A stretch of 64,000 bases of DNA. Origin: Planctomycetota bacterium. GTDB lineage: Bacteria > Planctomycetota > GCA-2746535. The stretch spans positions 248,001 through 312,000 of the forward strand of contig NVWA01000001.1 in NCBI GenBank assembly GCA_002746535.1, given 5' to 3'. The position numbers and the translations under genes were made by a program. Below the pieces are notes generated by a model. The model did not search any database. It had not been told where the DNA came from and saw only the letters and a list, made by a program, of their open reading frames with translations. Positions 1 through 8,519 of the stretch are shown here, piece after piece (within the stretch, counting starts at the first letter, position 1; every line of letters starts with the position of its first letter).

Positions 1-320
1 AGTTCTTAATGACGCATAGATGGCCTGGTAATGTTAGGGAATTACAAAATTTAATGGAAAGATTGGCTACTTTATATGCAGGGCAGGAGATAGGTGAAGA
101 CATCGTTCGTTCTAGTTTAGGTAAAAGAAAAAATAGTAATTCTTCTTCTGTATTTGATGTTGGCCATAAATTGGCTGAAGTGGAAAAAGAATACATTATC
201 CGGACTCTTGAAAACCAAAATTTAAATAGAATTCGAACTTCTGAAATGTTAGGAATCGGCGAAAGAACTTTGCGAGATAAACTTAAAAAATGGCGAGAAG
301 CAGGCGATATAGATTTATAG
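1..320 (+). CDS. C-terminal end of an NtrC-family sigma-54 activator (partial, 5' end outside window)
   Basis: The frame is open from the first bases of the window, so the gene begins upstream. The visible part starts with the WPGNVRELQN motif that closes the AAA+ domain of sigma-54 activators and ends with a Fis-type helix-turn-helix (NRIRTSEMLGIGERTLRDKLKKW). The receiver or sensor domain and the Walker motifs lie outside. Activators of this type often control flagellar genes, and a flagellar operon begins 0.9 kb downstream, so a FlgR/FlrC-like role is possible but is only inferred from position. Confidence 0.9.
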   Translation, partial: FLMTHRWPGNVRELQNLMERLATLYAGQEIGEDIVRSSLGKRKNSNSSSVFDVGHKLAEVEKEYIIRTLENQNLNRIRTSEMLGIGERTLRDKLKKWREAGDIDL

Positions 321-352
321 GATTAGTCTTAATAAATCAAAAGGTATAAAAA

Positions 353-1012
353 ATGACATCATTAACAAAACTATTAGAACGAAATAAAAATTGGGCAAAA
401 AAAGTTAGTAAGGAAAAACCTGATTTTTTTGATAAATTAAGCCAGCAGCAGAAGCCGGATTATTTATGGATAGGGTGTAGTGATAGTCGTGTTTCTGAAA
501 ATCAAATTGTTGATTTGCCTGCAGGAAAAATTTTTGTACATCGAAATATTGCTAATCAATTTTTGCAAGGTGATATGAACAGTAATAGTGTTTTGCAATA
601 TGCAGTAGAGACTTTGAATATAAATCACATAATTTTATGTGGACATTATTCTTGTGGTGGTGTGCTAACGGCCTTTGAAGATTCTTACAATGGTTTAGTA
701 GATCATTGGGTTGAAAATATAAATATTATAAAATGTGAATATCAAGAATCTCTAGACAAAATTAAAGAAATAAATGATCAAGTAAATGCTCTATGTGAAT
801 TGAATGTTATTTATCAAGTAAGGAATATTTATTCATCTGACGTAGTTAGGAGAGCATGGGCATCCGATTCAAATTTATATATTCATGGCTTGATATATAA
901 ACTCACAGATGGGAATTTAATTGATTTAAATATTTCTATCACGAATCAAAAAGATTTAAATAATGTTTTTAAAAATGCAGTTAATGCTGTCTTTGACCGA
1001 TATATTAAATAG
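353..1012 (+). CDS. can: Beta-class carbonic anhydrase
   Basis: A 219-residue protein of normal length for the bacterial beta class, which interconverts CO2 and bicarbonate in the cytoplasm. The zinc site is complete: C42, D44 and R46 in CSDSRV, then H98 and C101 in GHYSCGG. The HRNIANQF segment is also typical. There is no signal peptide. It sits 32 bases after the sigma-54 activator and well apart from the flagellar operon, so it is probably its own unit or follows the activator. Confidence 0.95.
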   Translation: MTSLTKLLERNKNWAKKVSKEKPDFFDKLSQQQKPDYLWIGCSDSRVSENQIVDLPAGKIFVHRNIANQFLQGDMNSNSVLQYAVETLNINHIILCGHYSCGGVLTAFEDSYNGLVDHWVENINIIKCEYQESLDKIKEINDQVNALCELNVIYQVRNIYSSDVVRRAWASDSNLYIHGLIYKLTDGNLIDLNISITNQKDLNNVFKNAVNAVFDRYIK

Positions 1013-1020
1013 GTGGATTT

Positions 1021-1179
1021 ATGTGTCAAATTAGAAATGTAAATTTAAGTTTTTGGATGAATGGTAACCGGCAGAAATGGCCGGCAATAATTGCCGGTGA
1101 ATGTGTAAAAAGACACTATAAATGGGCTAAAAGGCCCTTTAAGTTACAGAAGGTGAATATAAATGGATATTGTCATTAA
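1021..1179 (+). CDS. Possible 52-residue basic small protein
   Basis: A short open frame begins 8 bases after the carbonic anhydrase stop and has an AGGTGG ribosome-site-like sequence just before its ATG. The product would be basic and tryptophan-containing, with no recognised motif, signal peptide or membrane segment. The same DNA contains GC-rich inverted repeats (1067-1137), so it may instead be an untranslated hairpin region between can and flgB. Conservation in relatives would decide. Confidence 0.22.
   Translation: MCQIRNVNLSFWMNGNRQKWPAIIAGECVKRHYKWAKRPFKLQKVNINGYCH
1081..1097. repeat. Perfect 7-bp inverted repeat, hairpin-forming
   Basis: CCGGCAA and TTGCCGG flank a 3-base loop. A further copy of the ACCGGCA arm lies just upstream (1067-1073), so two alternative stems can form. 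A second short GGGC/GCCC hairpin followed by TTT lies at 1124-1140. In such AT-rich DNA these GC-rich stems stand out. They may end transcription after the carbonic anhydrase gene or structure the RNA before flgB. The T tract is short, so a terminator role is tentative. Confidence 0.35.
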
Positions 1180-1241
1180 TCAATAAGTGGTATTAACTTT
1201 GCTTATTAATGCATGAAATAGAAATTTATTGGGGAATAAAA

Positions 1242-1688
1242 ATGGGAATTGGAAGAATATTATTTTCAGGAAAAGGGACGCTACCTGTACTAGAGCGTTC
1301 AATTGCTTTTACTGAGAAAAGACAAAGAATATTGGCTCAAAATTTAGCTAATGTTGAGACAAATGGCTATAAATCGAAAGATTTAAATATAGAAGAATTT
1401 CAAAGTTTATTATCTGAAGCTATAGGTGGCAGAAGTAAAATGCATCCAAGACAATTCAAAATGAATAGTGGTAGAGATATTTCGGTGAATTCATTAAATG
1501 GCTCTTTGACTTTTAATGTCATGACACCTCAAGATGACACATCTATGAGACACGATAATAATAATGTGACTTATGAAAATGAATTATCAAAAATAGTTCA
1601 AAATGGTTTAGCTCATAGAGCTTATGCAAAATTTATTAAAGGCTCCTTTGATGGTATGACTAAAGCCATTATTGGTAGAGCCGGTTAA
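1242..1688 (+). CDS. flgB: Flagellar basal-body rod protein FlgB
   Basis: Proximal rod subunit of the flagellum, exported through the type III apparatus. The N-terminal rod signature is clear (QRILAQNLANVETNGYKS) and the C-terminal helix that packs in the rod is present. An upstream in-frame ATG at 1209 exists, but the ATG at 1242 has a GGGG ribosome site 8 bases before it and gives a normal 148-residue protein, so it is preferred. It is the first gene of the operon; flgC follows after 14 bases. Confidence 0.93.
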   Translation: MGIGRILFSGKGTLPVLERSIAFTEKRQRILAQNLANVETNGYKSKDLNIEEFQSLLSEAIGGRSKMHPRQFKMNSGRDISVNSLNGSLTFNVMTPQDDTSMRHDNNNVTYENELSKIVQNGLAHRAYAKFIKGSFDGMTKAIIGRAG

Positions 1689-1702
1689 CGAAAGGAAATA
1701 TA

Positions 1703-2125
1703 ATGAGTAGCATCTTTGCAAGTATGGATATTTCTACATCGGCTTTAAAAGCACAAAAAATGCGAATGGAAGTTATTGCAAATAATATTGCAAATATTAA
1801 TACCACTCATGATGAATATGGAAAGAATAATCCTTATCGAAGGAAGACAATTACATTCTCAGAAATATTAGGAAAATCTGGTGGTATCAATTCACCTGGT
1901 GGTGTTTCAGTATTGGAAATTGCAGATGATATGTCTGCTTTTAATACGAAATATGAACCAGGGCACCCAGATGCTGATGACAATGGTTATATAAAAATCC
2001 CGAATGTAGATGCCCCAACTGAAATGGTTGATATGATTACAGCAAGTAGAAACTATGAAGCAAATATAGCCGCAATTGAAATTGCTAAGAATATGATTAA
2101 TAATTCTTTTGAAATATTAGCATAA
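1703..2125 (+). CDS. flgC: Flagellar basal-body rod protein FlgC
   Basis: Rod subunit of 140 residues, standard length. The N-terminus carries the rod-family motif ANNIANINTT and the C-terminus the conserved coiled segment (MITASRNYEANIAAIEIAKN). An AAAGGA ribosome site lies just before the ATG. It lies between flgB and fliE in the order usual for many bacteria, and the genes are likely co-transcribed. Confidence 0.95.
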   Translation: MSSIFASMDISTSALKAQKMRMEVIANNIANINTTHDEYGKNNPYRRKTITFSEILGKSGGINSPGGVSVLEIADDMSAFNTKYEPGHPDADDNGYIKIPNVDAPTEMVDMITASRNYEANIAAIEIAKNMINNSFEILA

Positions 2126-2139
2126 TATAAGGACGAAAT

Positions 2140-2451
2140 ATGGCAGAACCATCGATTAATAAGATAAATTCAATCAGTAAGATAGGTGATGTAGCATCTA
2201 CCAAAAAGAATAATAATGTCGATTTAGATAAAGCTTCTTTTAAAAATATTTTAGAAAATTCTATTTCTGAAGTTAATAAATTACAAATGGAAGCTGGAGA
2301 TGCTGTCAATAAACTAGCAACAGGTGAAGCCGATAATTTGAGTGAAGTAATGATTGCCGTAAAAAAATCTGATGTTGCCTTTACAGCGTTAATGGAAACT
2401 AGAAATAAATTGGTTGAAGCCTATAACGAAATCATGAGAATGCGATTTTAA
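2140..2451 (+). CDS. fliE: Flagellar hook-basal body protein FliE
   Basis: A 103-residue protein joining the MS ring to the rod. The family signature is in the C-terminal half: SFKNILENSI, the GEADNLSEVMIA stretch and the final NKLVEAYNEIMRMRF. It starts 14 bases after flgC with an AAGGACG ribosome site. The following gap of about 200 bases (2452-2652) before fliF holds a 10-bp palindrome ATGATATCAT (near 2605) and may contain a second promoter; no clear sigma-70, sigma-28 or sigma-54 consensus was found. Confidence 0.93.
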   Translation: MAEPSINKINSISKIGDVASTKKNNNVDLDKASFKNILENSISEVNKLQMEAGDAVNKLATGEADNLSEVMIAVKKSDVAFTALMETRNKLVEAYNEIMRMRF

Positions 2452-2652
2452 TAGCCAATAATCGTATTTTCTATCGAAAAAAGATTTATTTCACTAGTTT
2501 TATTCTCAGATAAATTTTAAGCAATTCCAAGAATATACTTGAAAATTGGGGTGTTTATTGGATAAAATATACTTTACACTTTATAAAATATAAACTTGAA
2601 AAATGATGATATCATTTAGGTTTAATATTTAAGTTTGAAGGAGTTAATTCTA

Positions 2653-4215
2653 ATGGGTCGATTCGCTCAATTGTTTCAAGAAGTTAGTATATTTTTTAAT
2701 AAAATGAGTTCAACCCAAAAGCTTACTTTGGGTATGTTTGTATTTACCGTTACTATTATTTTAGCATCAATTACTTCTTCGGTCTTTGTTGATAAAAAAG
2801 AAGTACTCTTTACTGGCTTAAGTTCAGAAGAACAAAGTAATATATTATCTAAGCTAGAATCTTATGGAGTCGAAAAAGAATTAAAAAATAATATTATTTC
2901 CGTGAATGCTGGGGAGAAAGATAGCATCATCATGAGACTATCTATGGATAAAGCCTTGCCAGATAAAGGGACATGGGGTTTCTTTGAATTACTTAAAAAT
3001 GGCAATAGTTGGTCGGATACAAGTGAAAGTAAAAGACAAAAATATTTAGTTGCCTTAAGCAATGAAGTTAAAAGAATAATTTCATCATTGGATAATATAG
3101 CATCAGCTGAAGTTATCATATCAAAAAAACCGGTTTCACGTATTTATAGACCTGAAGCATGGGAACAAAGAACCGCTACTGTTAAAGTAAAAGTAAAAAG
3201 TGGTAAACATCTTACACACCAACAAGCCGAAGGCATTGCCGAAATTGTGGCAGGAAGTGCCGAAGATTTATCCTCAAACAATGTTACAGTAGTAGATGGT
3301 AGTGGTAAATCTTATAAAATAGGTAATGGCGAAGATGGCTTTGAAGGCAATATGTCTAAATTTAAACAAGTCAAAAATCTTGAAAATGAATATGTAGTTA
3401 AAATAAAAGATATCCTAGAAGCATTCGCTAGAAAAAGCTTAAAAGACATTAAGGTCGCTGTATCAATAACATTGAATCTTGATAAGGTAGAAAGCCGAAA
3501 AGATTTTTTGGATCCTGACTCGACCGTCGTTACATTAAAAGACACTGTAGACACCACAAGTATTACCGAAATGGGCAATAACGAAGCCGGAGCAAATGCA
3601 AATGCAGGTGCTAATGATAATAATGGTTCATCCAATAAAACATCTGCCATTACTAAAAAAAATACAATCCAAACCAAGGTATCGACGGAAGTCACAACTA
3701 CTAAAAAAAGCCCTGGTACAATTGAAAATATAAGCGTTGCTGTCACATTGCCATATGCAATTGGTGAAGATAAAAAAGAAATAAAATTGACTCCACAAGA
3801 AATTAGTGACGCTTCAATCTTAGTATTAAAAGCTGTTGGTAAACCACTAAAGATCGATGATATTATTATCCAAAGTGTGCCATACCGTGGAGATTTTTAC
3901 GATGTAAAGGAAGAATCCAAAATTTGGCATGAATACGTTAGTGAATTAATACCGCCAGGATTCAACCCAGTCCAAATAATATTAGGGTTTGTCTTGTTTT
4001 TAGTTGTTATTAAATTATTGAAAATTACTAAAACCCCTGAAGAAATCAAGAAAGATGAAGAAGAAGAAGAAGTTGAATTATTAGCGAGAAAACAACAAGA
4101 AACCTCTGATGAGGATAGAAAAATAATCGAATTAGAAGAGAATTTAAATAAGGCCATAGGTGAAGATGTGAAAAAGGCTGCTACAATAATAAAAAGTTGG
4201 GCAATATCAGGATAA
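2653..4215 (+). CDS. fliF: Flagellar MS-ring protein FliF
   Basis: Forms the membrane ring on which the motor and export gate assemble. It has an N-terminal membrane helix (about residues 22-43), the ring-building periplasmic domains (secretin-like GLSSEEQSNI region), a low-complexity linker rich in Ala, Asn and Gly (about residues 310-330), a second membrane helix (ILGFVLFLVVIKLL, near 440) and a cytoplasmic acidic tail ending in the FliG-binding helix. A TTG 18 bases upstream is in frame, but GAAGGAG at 2637-2643 points to the ATG at 2653, giving 520 residues. Confidence 0.95.
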   Translation: MGRFAQLFQEVSIFFNKMSSTQKLTLGMFVFTVTIILASITSSVFVDKKEVLFTGLSSEEQSNILSKLESYGVEKELKNNIISVNAGEKDSIIMRLSMDKALPDKGTWGFFELLKNGNSWSDTSESKRQKYLVALSNEVKRIISSLDNIASAEVIISKKPVSRIYRPEAWEQRTATVKVKVKSGKHLTHQQAEGIAEIVAGSAEDLSSNNVTVVDGSGKSYKIGNGEDGFEGNMSKFKQVKNLENEYVVKIKDILEAFARKSLKDIKVAVSITLNLDKVESRKDFLDPDSTVVTLKDTVDTTSITEMGNNEAGANANAGANDNNGSSNKTSAITKKNTIQTKVSTEVTTTKKSPGTIENISVAVTLPYAIGEDKKEIKLTPQEISDASILVLKAVGKPLKIDDIIIQSVPYRGDFYDVKEESKIWHEYVSELIPPGFNPVQIILGFVLFLVVIKLLKITKTPEEIKKDEEEEEVELLARKQQETSDEDRKIIELEENLNKAIGEDVKKAATIIKSWAISG

Positions 4216-4221
4216 TTAATT

Positions 4222-5244
4222 ATGGCTAAAGCATCACAAGACTCTGCTTTAACTGGTTTAAAAAAAGCAGCTATTTTACTCGTATCGTTAGATACAACAA
4301 TGGCATCAAATTTATTATCAAATATGGATACAGAAACCATTGAAAAAATTTCAATGGAAATTGCTCGACTTGGTGAAATACCTAGGGAAACAAGAGAGAA
4401 AACGCTCGAAGAATTTTATAACACTGTCTTGGCTGCAAAATATATTGACCAAGGTGGTGTAGATTATGCTCGTGTATTATTAGAAAAAGCTTTGCCGACT
4501 GAATTAGCAGGTCAAATATTAAATGACTTAAATACTTCCATACAACAAGTTCCTTTTCATTTTTTACATAGGGCTGACCCAGATAACTTATTTAGTTTTA
4601 TTGAATCAGAACACCCACAAACAATTGCCTTAATTTTGGCTCACTTAGAACCAACTATGGGAGCTAGTATATTAGGAAAGTTGTCTCCAAAAAATCAAAT
4701 TGAAGTAGTAAAAAGAATTGCCAAAATGGAGCAGACAACCCCTGAGGCAATTAAAGAAGTTGAAAAGAGTTTGGAAATAAGATTATCTGCAATTGTGAGT
4801 CAAGATTTAGAATCTTCGGGCGGCATTGAGTCAGTTTCATCTATTTTGAATTTAGCAGATAGGACTACTGAAAAAGGAATACTAGAGAATCTGGAAGAAG
4901 AAGATCCTGAGTTAGTTGAAGAAATTAGAAGATTGATGTTTGTATTTGAAGATATTCAATTGGTTGATGACAAAGGTATGCAATCAGTTGTTAAAGAAAT
5001 TGAGCAAGATGATTTAGCGCTAGCTCTCAAGAGTGCTTCTGAAGAATTGAAAAATAAAATTTTCAATTCAATGTCTGAAAGAGCATCAGACGGCATAAAA
5101 GAATCAATGGATTTTATGGGGCCTGTTAAAGTTGCGGATGTTGAAACGGCTCAACAAAAAATTGTAGATGTTGTGAGGAGATTAGAAGAATCTGGAGACC
5201 TAATCATTTCTGGTAAAGGGGGCGGTGATGAAATTATTGTCTAA
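4222..5244 (+). CDS. fliG: Flagellar motor switch protein FliG
   Basis: A 340-residue rotor protein that couples stator force to rotation and binds FliF and FliM. The N-terminal KKAAILLVSL helix, the middle-domain EHPQTIALILAHLEP motif and the C-terminal torque domain (DIQLVDDKGMQSVV, then FMGPVKVADVETAQQKIV) are all present. It begins 6 bases after fliF. Nothing looks missing. Confidence 0.96.
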   Translation: MAKASQDSALTGLKKAAILLVSLDTTMASNLLSNMDTETIEKISMEIARLGEIPRETREKTLEEFYNTVLAAKYIDQGGVDYARVLLEKALPTELAGQILNDLNTSIQQVPFHFLHRADPDNLFSFIESEHPQTIALILAHLEPTMGASILGKLSPKNQIEVVKRIAKMEQTTPEAIKEVEKSLEIRLSAIVSQDLESSGGIESVSSILNLADRTTEKGILENLEEEDPELVEEIRRLMFVFEDIQLVDDKGMQSVVKEIEQDDLALALKSASEELKNKIFNSMSERASDGIKESMDFMGPVKVADVETAQQKIVDVVRRLEESGDLIISGKGGGDEIIV

Positions 5245-5253
5245 ATTATATTT

Positions 5254-5931
5254 ATGAATTCTTCAACCTTATTCAACTTAACTGATTTTGCTGCTGAAGC
5301 ACAAGCAATATTAGATGCGGCTAAAAAGCAAGCTGAAGAAATGCTTTCTTCTACTAGAGCTGAAATTGAAAAAGAAAAGCAAGAAAAATCAAAAGAAGGT
5401 TACGAAGAAGGATACAAAAAAGGCTTTGATGAAGGAATTGAAAAAGGTCATAAAGAAGGTGAAGAAAAAAAAGTAAATGAAATACAGAAAGATGCCTCAT
5501 TTTTAATTAAAAATTTAGAGAATATATCAAAAGAATTTACTGATGTAAAAGTAGAATTATTACAAAAAGCAGAAGCAGATTTAATAAAATTAGCTATAGC
5601 AATTGCAGAAAAAATAATAAAAGTAAATATAGATATTGATCCACAAATAGTGATAGAAAATATTAAAGCAGCAATTAAATTTACTGCGGATAAATCTAAT
5701 ATGCAAATTAATGTCCACAGTGAAGATTATAAAGTAGTTGAAACTTATATGATTGAATTTAAAAAAGATATTGATGAGCTTGAAAATATAAATTTGATAC
5801 AAAATGATACAGTAGATAGGGGTGGTTGTTTAATAACAACTTTAAAAGGAGATGTGGATCAAAATATCTCTACTCAAATAGATAAAATTTATCAGACATT
5901 GTTATCAACTAAAAAAGATAATCCAATTTAA
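5254..5931 (+). CDS. fliH: Flagellar assembly protein FliH (export ATPase regulator)
   Basis: A 225-residue partner of the FliI ATPase. The N-terminal half is a charged helix with glycines exactly every four residues (G49, G53, G57, G61, G65, G69), the GxxxG repeat typical of FliH. The C-terminal half resembles the V-ATPase E-subunit-like fold (KLAIAIAEKIIKVNI; DRGGCLITT). It is 9 bases downstream of fliG and 25 bases upstream of fliI. Confidence 0.9.
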   Translation: MNSSTLFNLTDFAAEAQAILDAAKKQAEEMLSSTRAEIEKEKQEKSKEGYEEGYKKGFDEGIEKGHKEGEEKKVNEIQKDASFLIKNLENISKEFTDVKVELLQKAEADLIKLAIAIAEKIIKVNIDIDPQIVIENIKAAIKFTADKSNMQINVHSEDYKVVETYMIEFKKDIDELENINLIQNDTVDRGGCLITTLKGDVDQNISTQIDKIYQTLLSTKKDNPI

Positions 5932-5956
5932 ATACCCGTAAAGGTTAAAGTTTTCT

Positions 5957-7276
5957 ATGAAGCTTGATATTGACCAATTAAAAAATGATATTAACGAAAG
6001 TGTTACCACTCAGGTTAGTGGTTATGTGCAAGAAGTCGTCGGGCTTGTTATTCATGCGACTTCTATAATTGCTCCGATTGGATCTTTTTGTGAAATAAAT
6101 ACAAACAACAACAACGTAATATTTGCTGGTATTGTAGGGTTTAAGGGCAACTCAACACTTTTAATGTCTTATGGAACCTTAGATGGAATATCGCAAAATG
6201 ATAAAATCACTGTTTTAGAGACAAATCAAACTATAGGAGTAGGTGATCATTTACTTGGACGAATACTTAATGGGTTAGGTGAGCCAATTGATGAAAAAGA
6301 AGAATTAACATCTGTTAAAAAAGTTAATTTATATAATGATGCCCCAGATCCCTTAAAAAGACCTAGAATAACTGAACCCTTGTCTCTAGGTTTACGTGCC
6401 ATAGATGGTATGCTAACAATAGGGAAGGGCCAAAGATTTGGTATTTTTGCTGGTACAGGTGTTGGGAAATCTGTTATTATTGGAATGATAGCCAAATATT
6501 CTAAAGCAGATATTATTATTATTGCTCTCGTGGGTGAACGTGGTCGCGAAGTAAGAGAATTCTTAGATAAAGATTTAGGAAAAGAAGCATTAAAAAGATC
6601 GGTTGTCATAGTTTCTACTTCCGACAAACCTGCCTTACAGAGAGTGCGATCAGTTTTTGTTGCCACTTCAATTGCGGAATATTTTCGGGATCAAGGCAAA
6701 GATGTTCTTTTAATCATGGATTCTATTACACGTGCAGCAATGGCTCAAAGAGAAATAGGTCTATCAGTTGGCGAGCCTCCAGCTACAAAAGGATATCCTC
6801 CATCGGTATTTAGTATGATGCCTAAATTCTTAGAAAGAGCTGGTAGGAATGAACATGGAAGTATTACCGGCGTATATACAGTACTATTAGAAGGGGATGA
6901 TGTCAATGATCCTATAGGAGATGCCGCTAGAGGAATATTGGATGGTCATGTTGTCTTATCTCGTGATTTAGCTGCAAAAGGTCATTATCCTGCTATTGAT
7001 ATATTAAATAGTATTAGTCGAGTATCACCTCAAATTGTATCGTCTAATGTATTAGAATCACAACAACGTATTAGATCACTTCTTGCAAGTTACAAGGAAG
7101 CCGAAGATTTAATTAACATTGGTGCCTACGTTACGGGGTCAAATAAAAATATAGATAAAGCCATAGAAATGAATCAATCGATCAATAATTTTTTAATTCA
7201 GTCAATGAATGAAAATGCAGATTTAACAGAATCAATAAAACAGATTCAAGTCTTAGGTACGATAGCAAAGTCTTAG
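5957..7276 (+). CDS. fliI: Flagellar export ATPase FliI
   Basis: Cytoplasmic hexameric ATPase that powers flagellar protein export. Walker A is GTGVGKS at residues 166-172, followed by the GERGREVREF segment near 193 and the Walker B strand DVLLIMDS near residue 250. The catalytic SITRAAMAQREIGLSVGEPP region is intact. At 439 residues it matches the family. It sits between fliH and fliJ, its usual neighbours. Confidence 0.97.
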   Translation: MKLDIDQLKNDINESVTTQVSGYVQEVVGLVIHATSIIAPIGSFCEINTNNNNVIFAGIVGFKGNSTLLMSYGTLDGISQNDKITVLETNQTIGVGDHLLGRILNGLGEPIDEKEELTSVKKVNLYNDAPDPLKRPRITEPLSLGLRAIDGMLTIGKGQRFGIFAGTGVGKSVIIGMIAKYSKADIIIIALVGERGREVREFLDKDLGKEALKRSVVIVSTSDKPALQRVRSVFVATSIAEYFRDQGKDVLLIMDSITRAAMAQREIGLSVGEPPATKGYPPSVFSMMPKFLERAGRNEHGSITGVYTVLLEGDDVNDPIGDAARGILDGHVVLSRDLAAKGHYPAIDILNSISRVSPQIVSSNVLESQQRIRSLLASYKEAEDLINIGAYVTGSNKNIDKAIEMNQSINNFLIQSMNENADLTESIKQIQVLGTIAKS

Positions 7277-7285
7277 GTGTAAATT

Positions 7286-7753
7286 ATGAAAGCAAAGCGA
7301 AGAAAAATCAAGCAGCTTAATGCTTTATTGAAAGTTCGAAAAATAGAAGAAGATTTGAAAATGACAGAACTGGCCAAAAAACTATCTGCACATAAGGCCC
7401 ATGAAGATCAAATAATTATGATTCAAAATTTAAAAAAACAAGTTTATAGTAATATTAAAAACGACCAAATGAACAATATTGATGTAAGTTTAATGATGAA
7501 ATATCAAATGTATTTAAGAGAAATGCATATAAAAGAAATTAAATCAGAACAATCTTTAATTGAAACTAGGTTCGAAGTAGACCAGAAAAGACATGAACTT
7601 CAAAAATCAAATCAAAATAAAGTTGTCGTTGAAAAGCTTATTGACAAACAAAAAGATGCTTTAAAAACCCAAATTGATAAACTAGAGACTAAGCAGCAAG
7701 ATGAACTTTCAGCACAATATTTTCAAAGACATGATTCAGGAGAAGTAACATGA
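7286..7753 (+). CDS. fliJ: Flagellar export chaperone FliJ
   Basis: A 155-residue, almost entirely helical, Lys/Gln/Glu-rich coiled-coil protein directly after fliI, as expected for FliJ, which bridges the ATPase and the export gate. Sequence identity in this family is always low, so the call rests on coiled-coil character, length and position. Its stop overlaps the next start by 4 bases (ATGA), indicating translational coupling to the motE-like gene. Confidence 0.8.
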   Translation: MKAKRRKIKQLNALLKVRKIEEDLKMTELAKKLSAHKAHEDQIIMIQNLKKQVYSNIKNDQMNNIDVSLMMKYQMYLREMHIKEIKSEQSLIETRFEVDQKRHELQKSNQNKVVVEKLIDKQKDALKTQIDKLETKQQDELSAQYFQRHDSGEVT

Positions 7754-8517
7754 AAGGTGGATTAAAAGAAGGCGTATTGTTTTTTTTATCAATGAATTTC
7801 GTTGGTATATTATCTGCCATTGGAATCATGATTTTTCTTGGAAAATTAGATGTAATGAAGCTAAAGGAAATGCGAAAAATAGCCTTAGATGAAGGTACAG
7901 TAGTTGAGATTGAAAGAATTTCCGAACTAAGAAAAATCGAAAAAAAATATCAAGAAAAACAAAAGGAAGAAGAGAAATTATCTAAACAAGAAGGTAAGGT
8001 ATCTTCACGTAAATATGATATTGGTCTAGAATCATTAAAATTTAGAGAAAAGGAAATTCAAAACCTTTCAAAAGAGCTAAAGAAACAAAGAGATGATATA
8101 TTAAAAGAGGCAAAAAATATTCGTGCAATGCAATTAGATATAACCAAACGACAAGCTGACTATAAAAAGAAAATAAAGGAAGATCAAGAGCGATCAAAAG
8201 ATGAAAGATTAAAAGCAGTCTTGAAAAGATATCGCAGTATGGAGCCAGTTAATGTTGCTAAAGCATTAATAAATACACCGTTGGATCCAAAAACAGATCA
8301 GCTGCAACCACCAATAATATTTGATTCAAAAGGTAAGGACACTGGTAAAAAAGGAAGTCCATTAGATGATCCTCGAATTGCAAAAGCGGCGTTTTACTTA
8401 AAAGAAATGAAAGAAGCTCGAGCGGCTGAAATCATGGAAACTATGGGACCCATATGGACTCATGCTTTGCAAATGAGCATGGAAAAAAATTCAGTTGCAG
8501 ATGCAAAAAAGAAATAA
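7750..8517 (+). CDS. motE: MotE/FlbB-like flagellar coiled-coil membrane protein
   Basis: A 255-residue protein with one N-terminal membrane helix (about residues 9-30), a long charged coiled coil (about 55-165) and a C-terminal segment (AKAAFYLKEMKEARAAEIMETM) like the MgtE-N-type module of MotE. Proteins of this layout (MotE, FlbB) follow fliJ in several phyla and act around the stator or as a chaperone for periplasmic motor parts. Position and architecture support the family; the exact role is inferred. Confidence 0.7.
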   Translation: MKGGLKEGVLFFLSMNFVGILSAIGIMIFLGKLDVMKLKEMRKIALDEGTVVEIERISELRKIEKKYQEKQKEEEKLSKQEGKVSSRKYDIGLESLKFREKEIQNLSKELKKQRDDILKEAKNIRAMQLDITKRQADYKKKIKEDQERSKDERLKAVLKRYRSMEPVNVAKALINTPLDPKTDQLQPPIIFDSKGKDTGKKGSPLDDPRIAKAAFYLKEMKEARAAEIMETMGPIWTHALQMSMEKNSVADAKKK

Positions 8518-8519
8518 TA

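Noticed and set aside
1079-1095. TGGC...TTGC as a possible sigma-54 promoter before flgB
   Set aside because: The GG and GC elements are 2 bases too far apart for a -24/-12 promoter, and the sequence is explained by a hairpin.
3312-3746. Long open frame on the minus strand inside fliF
   Set aside because: It lies wholly within a well-supported fliF, has no ribosome site or recognisable motif, and its Leu/Val/Ser-rich composition is that of an antisense shadow.
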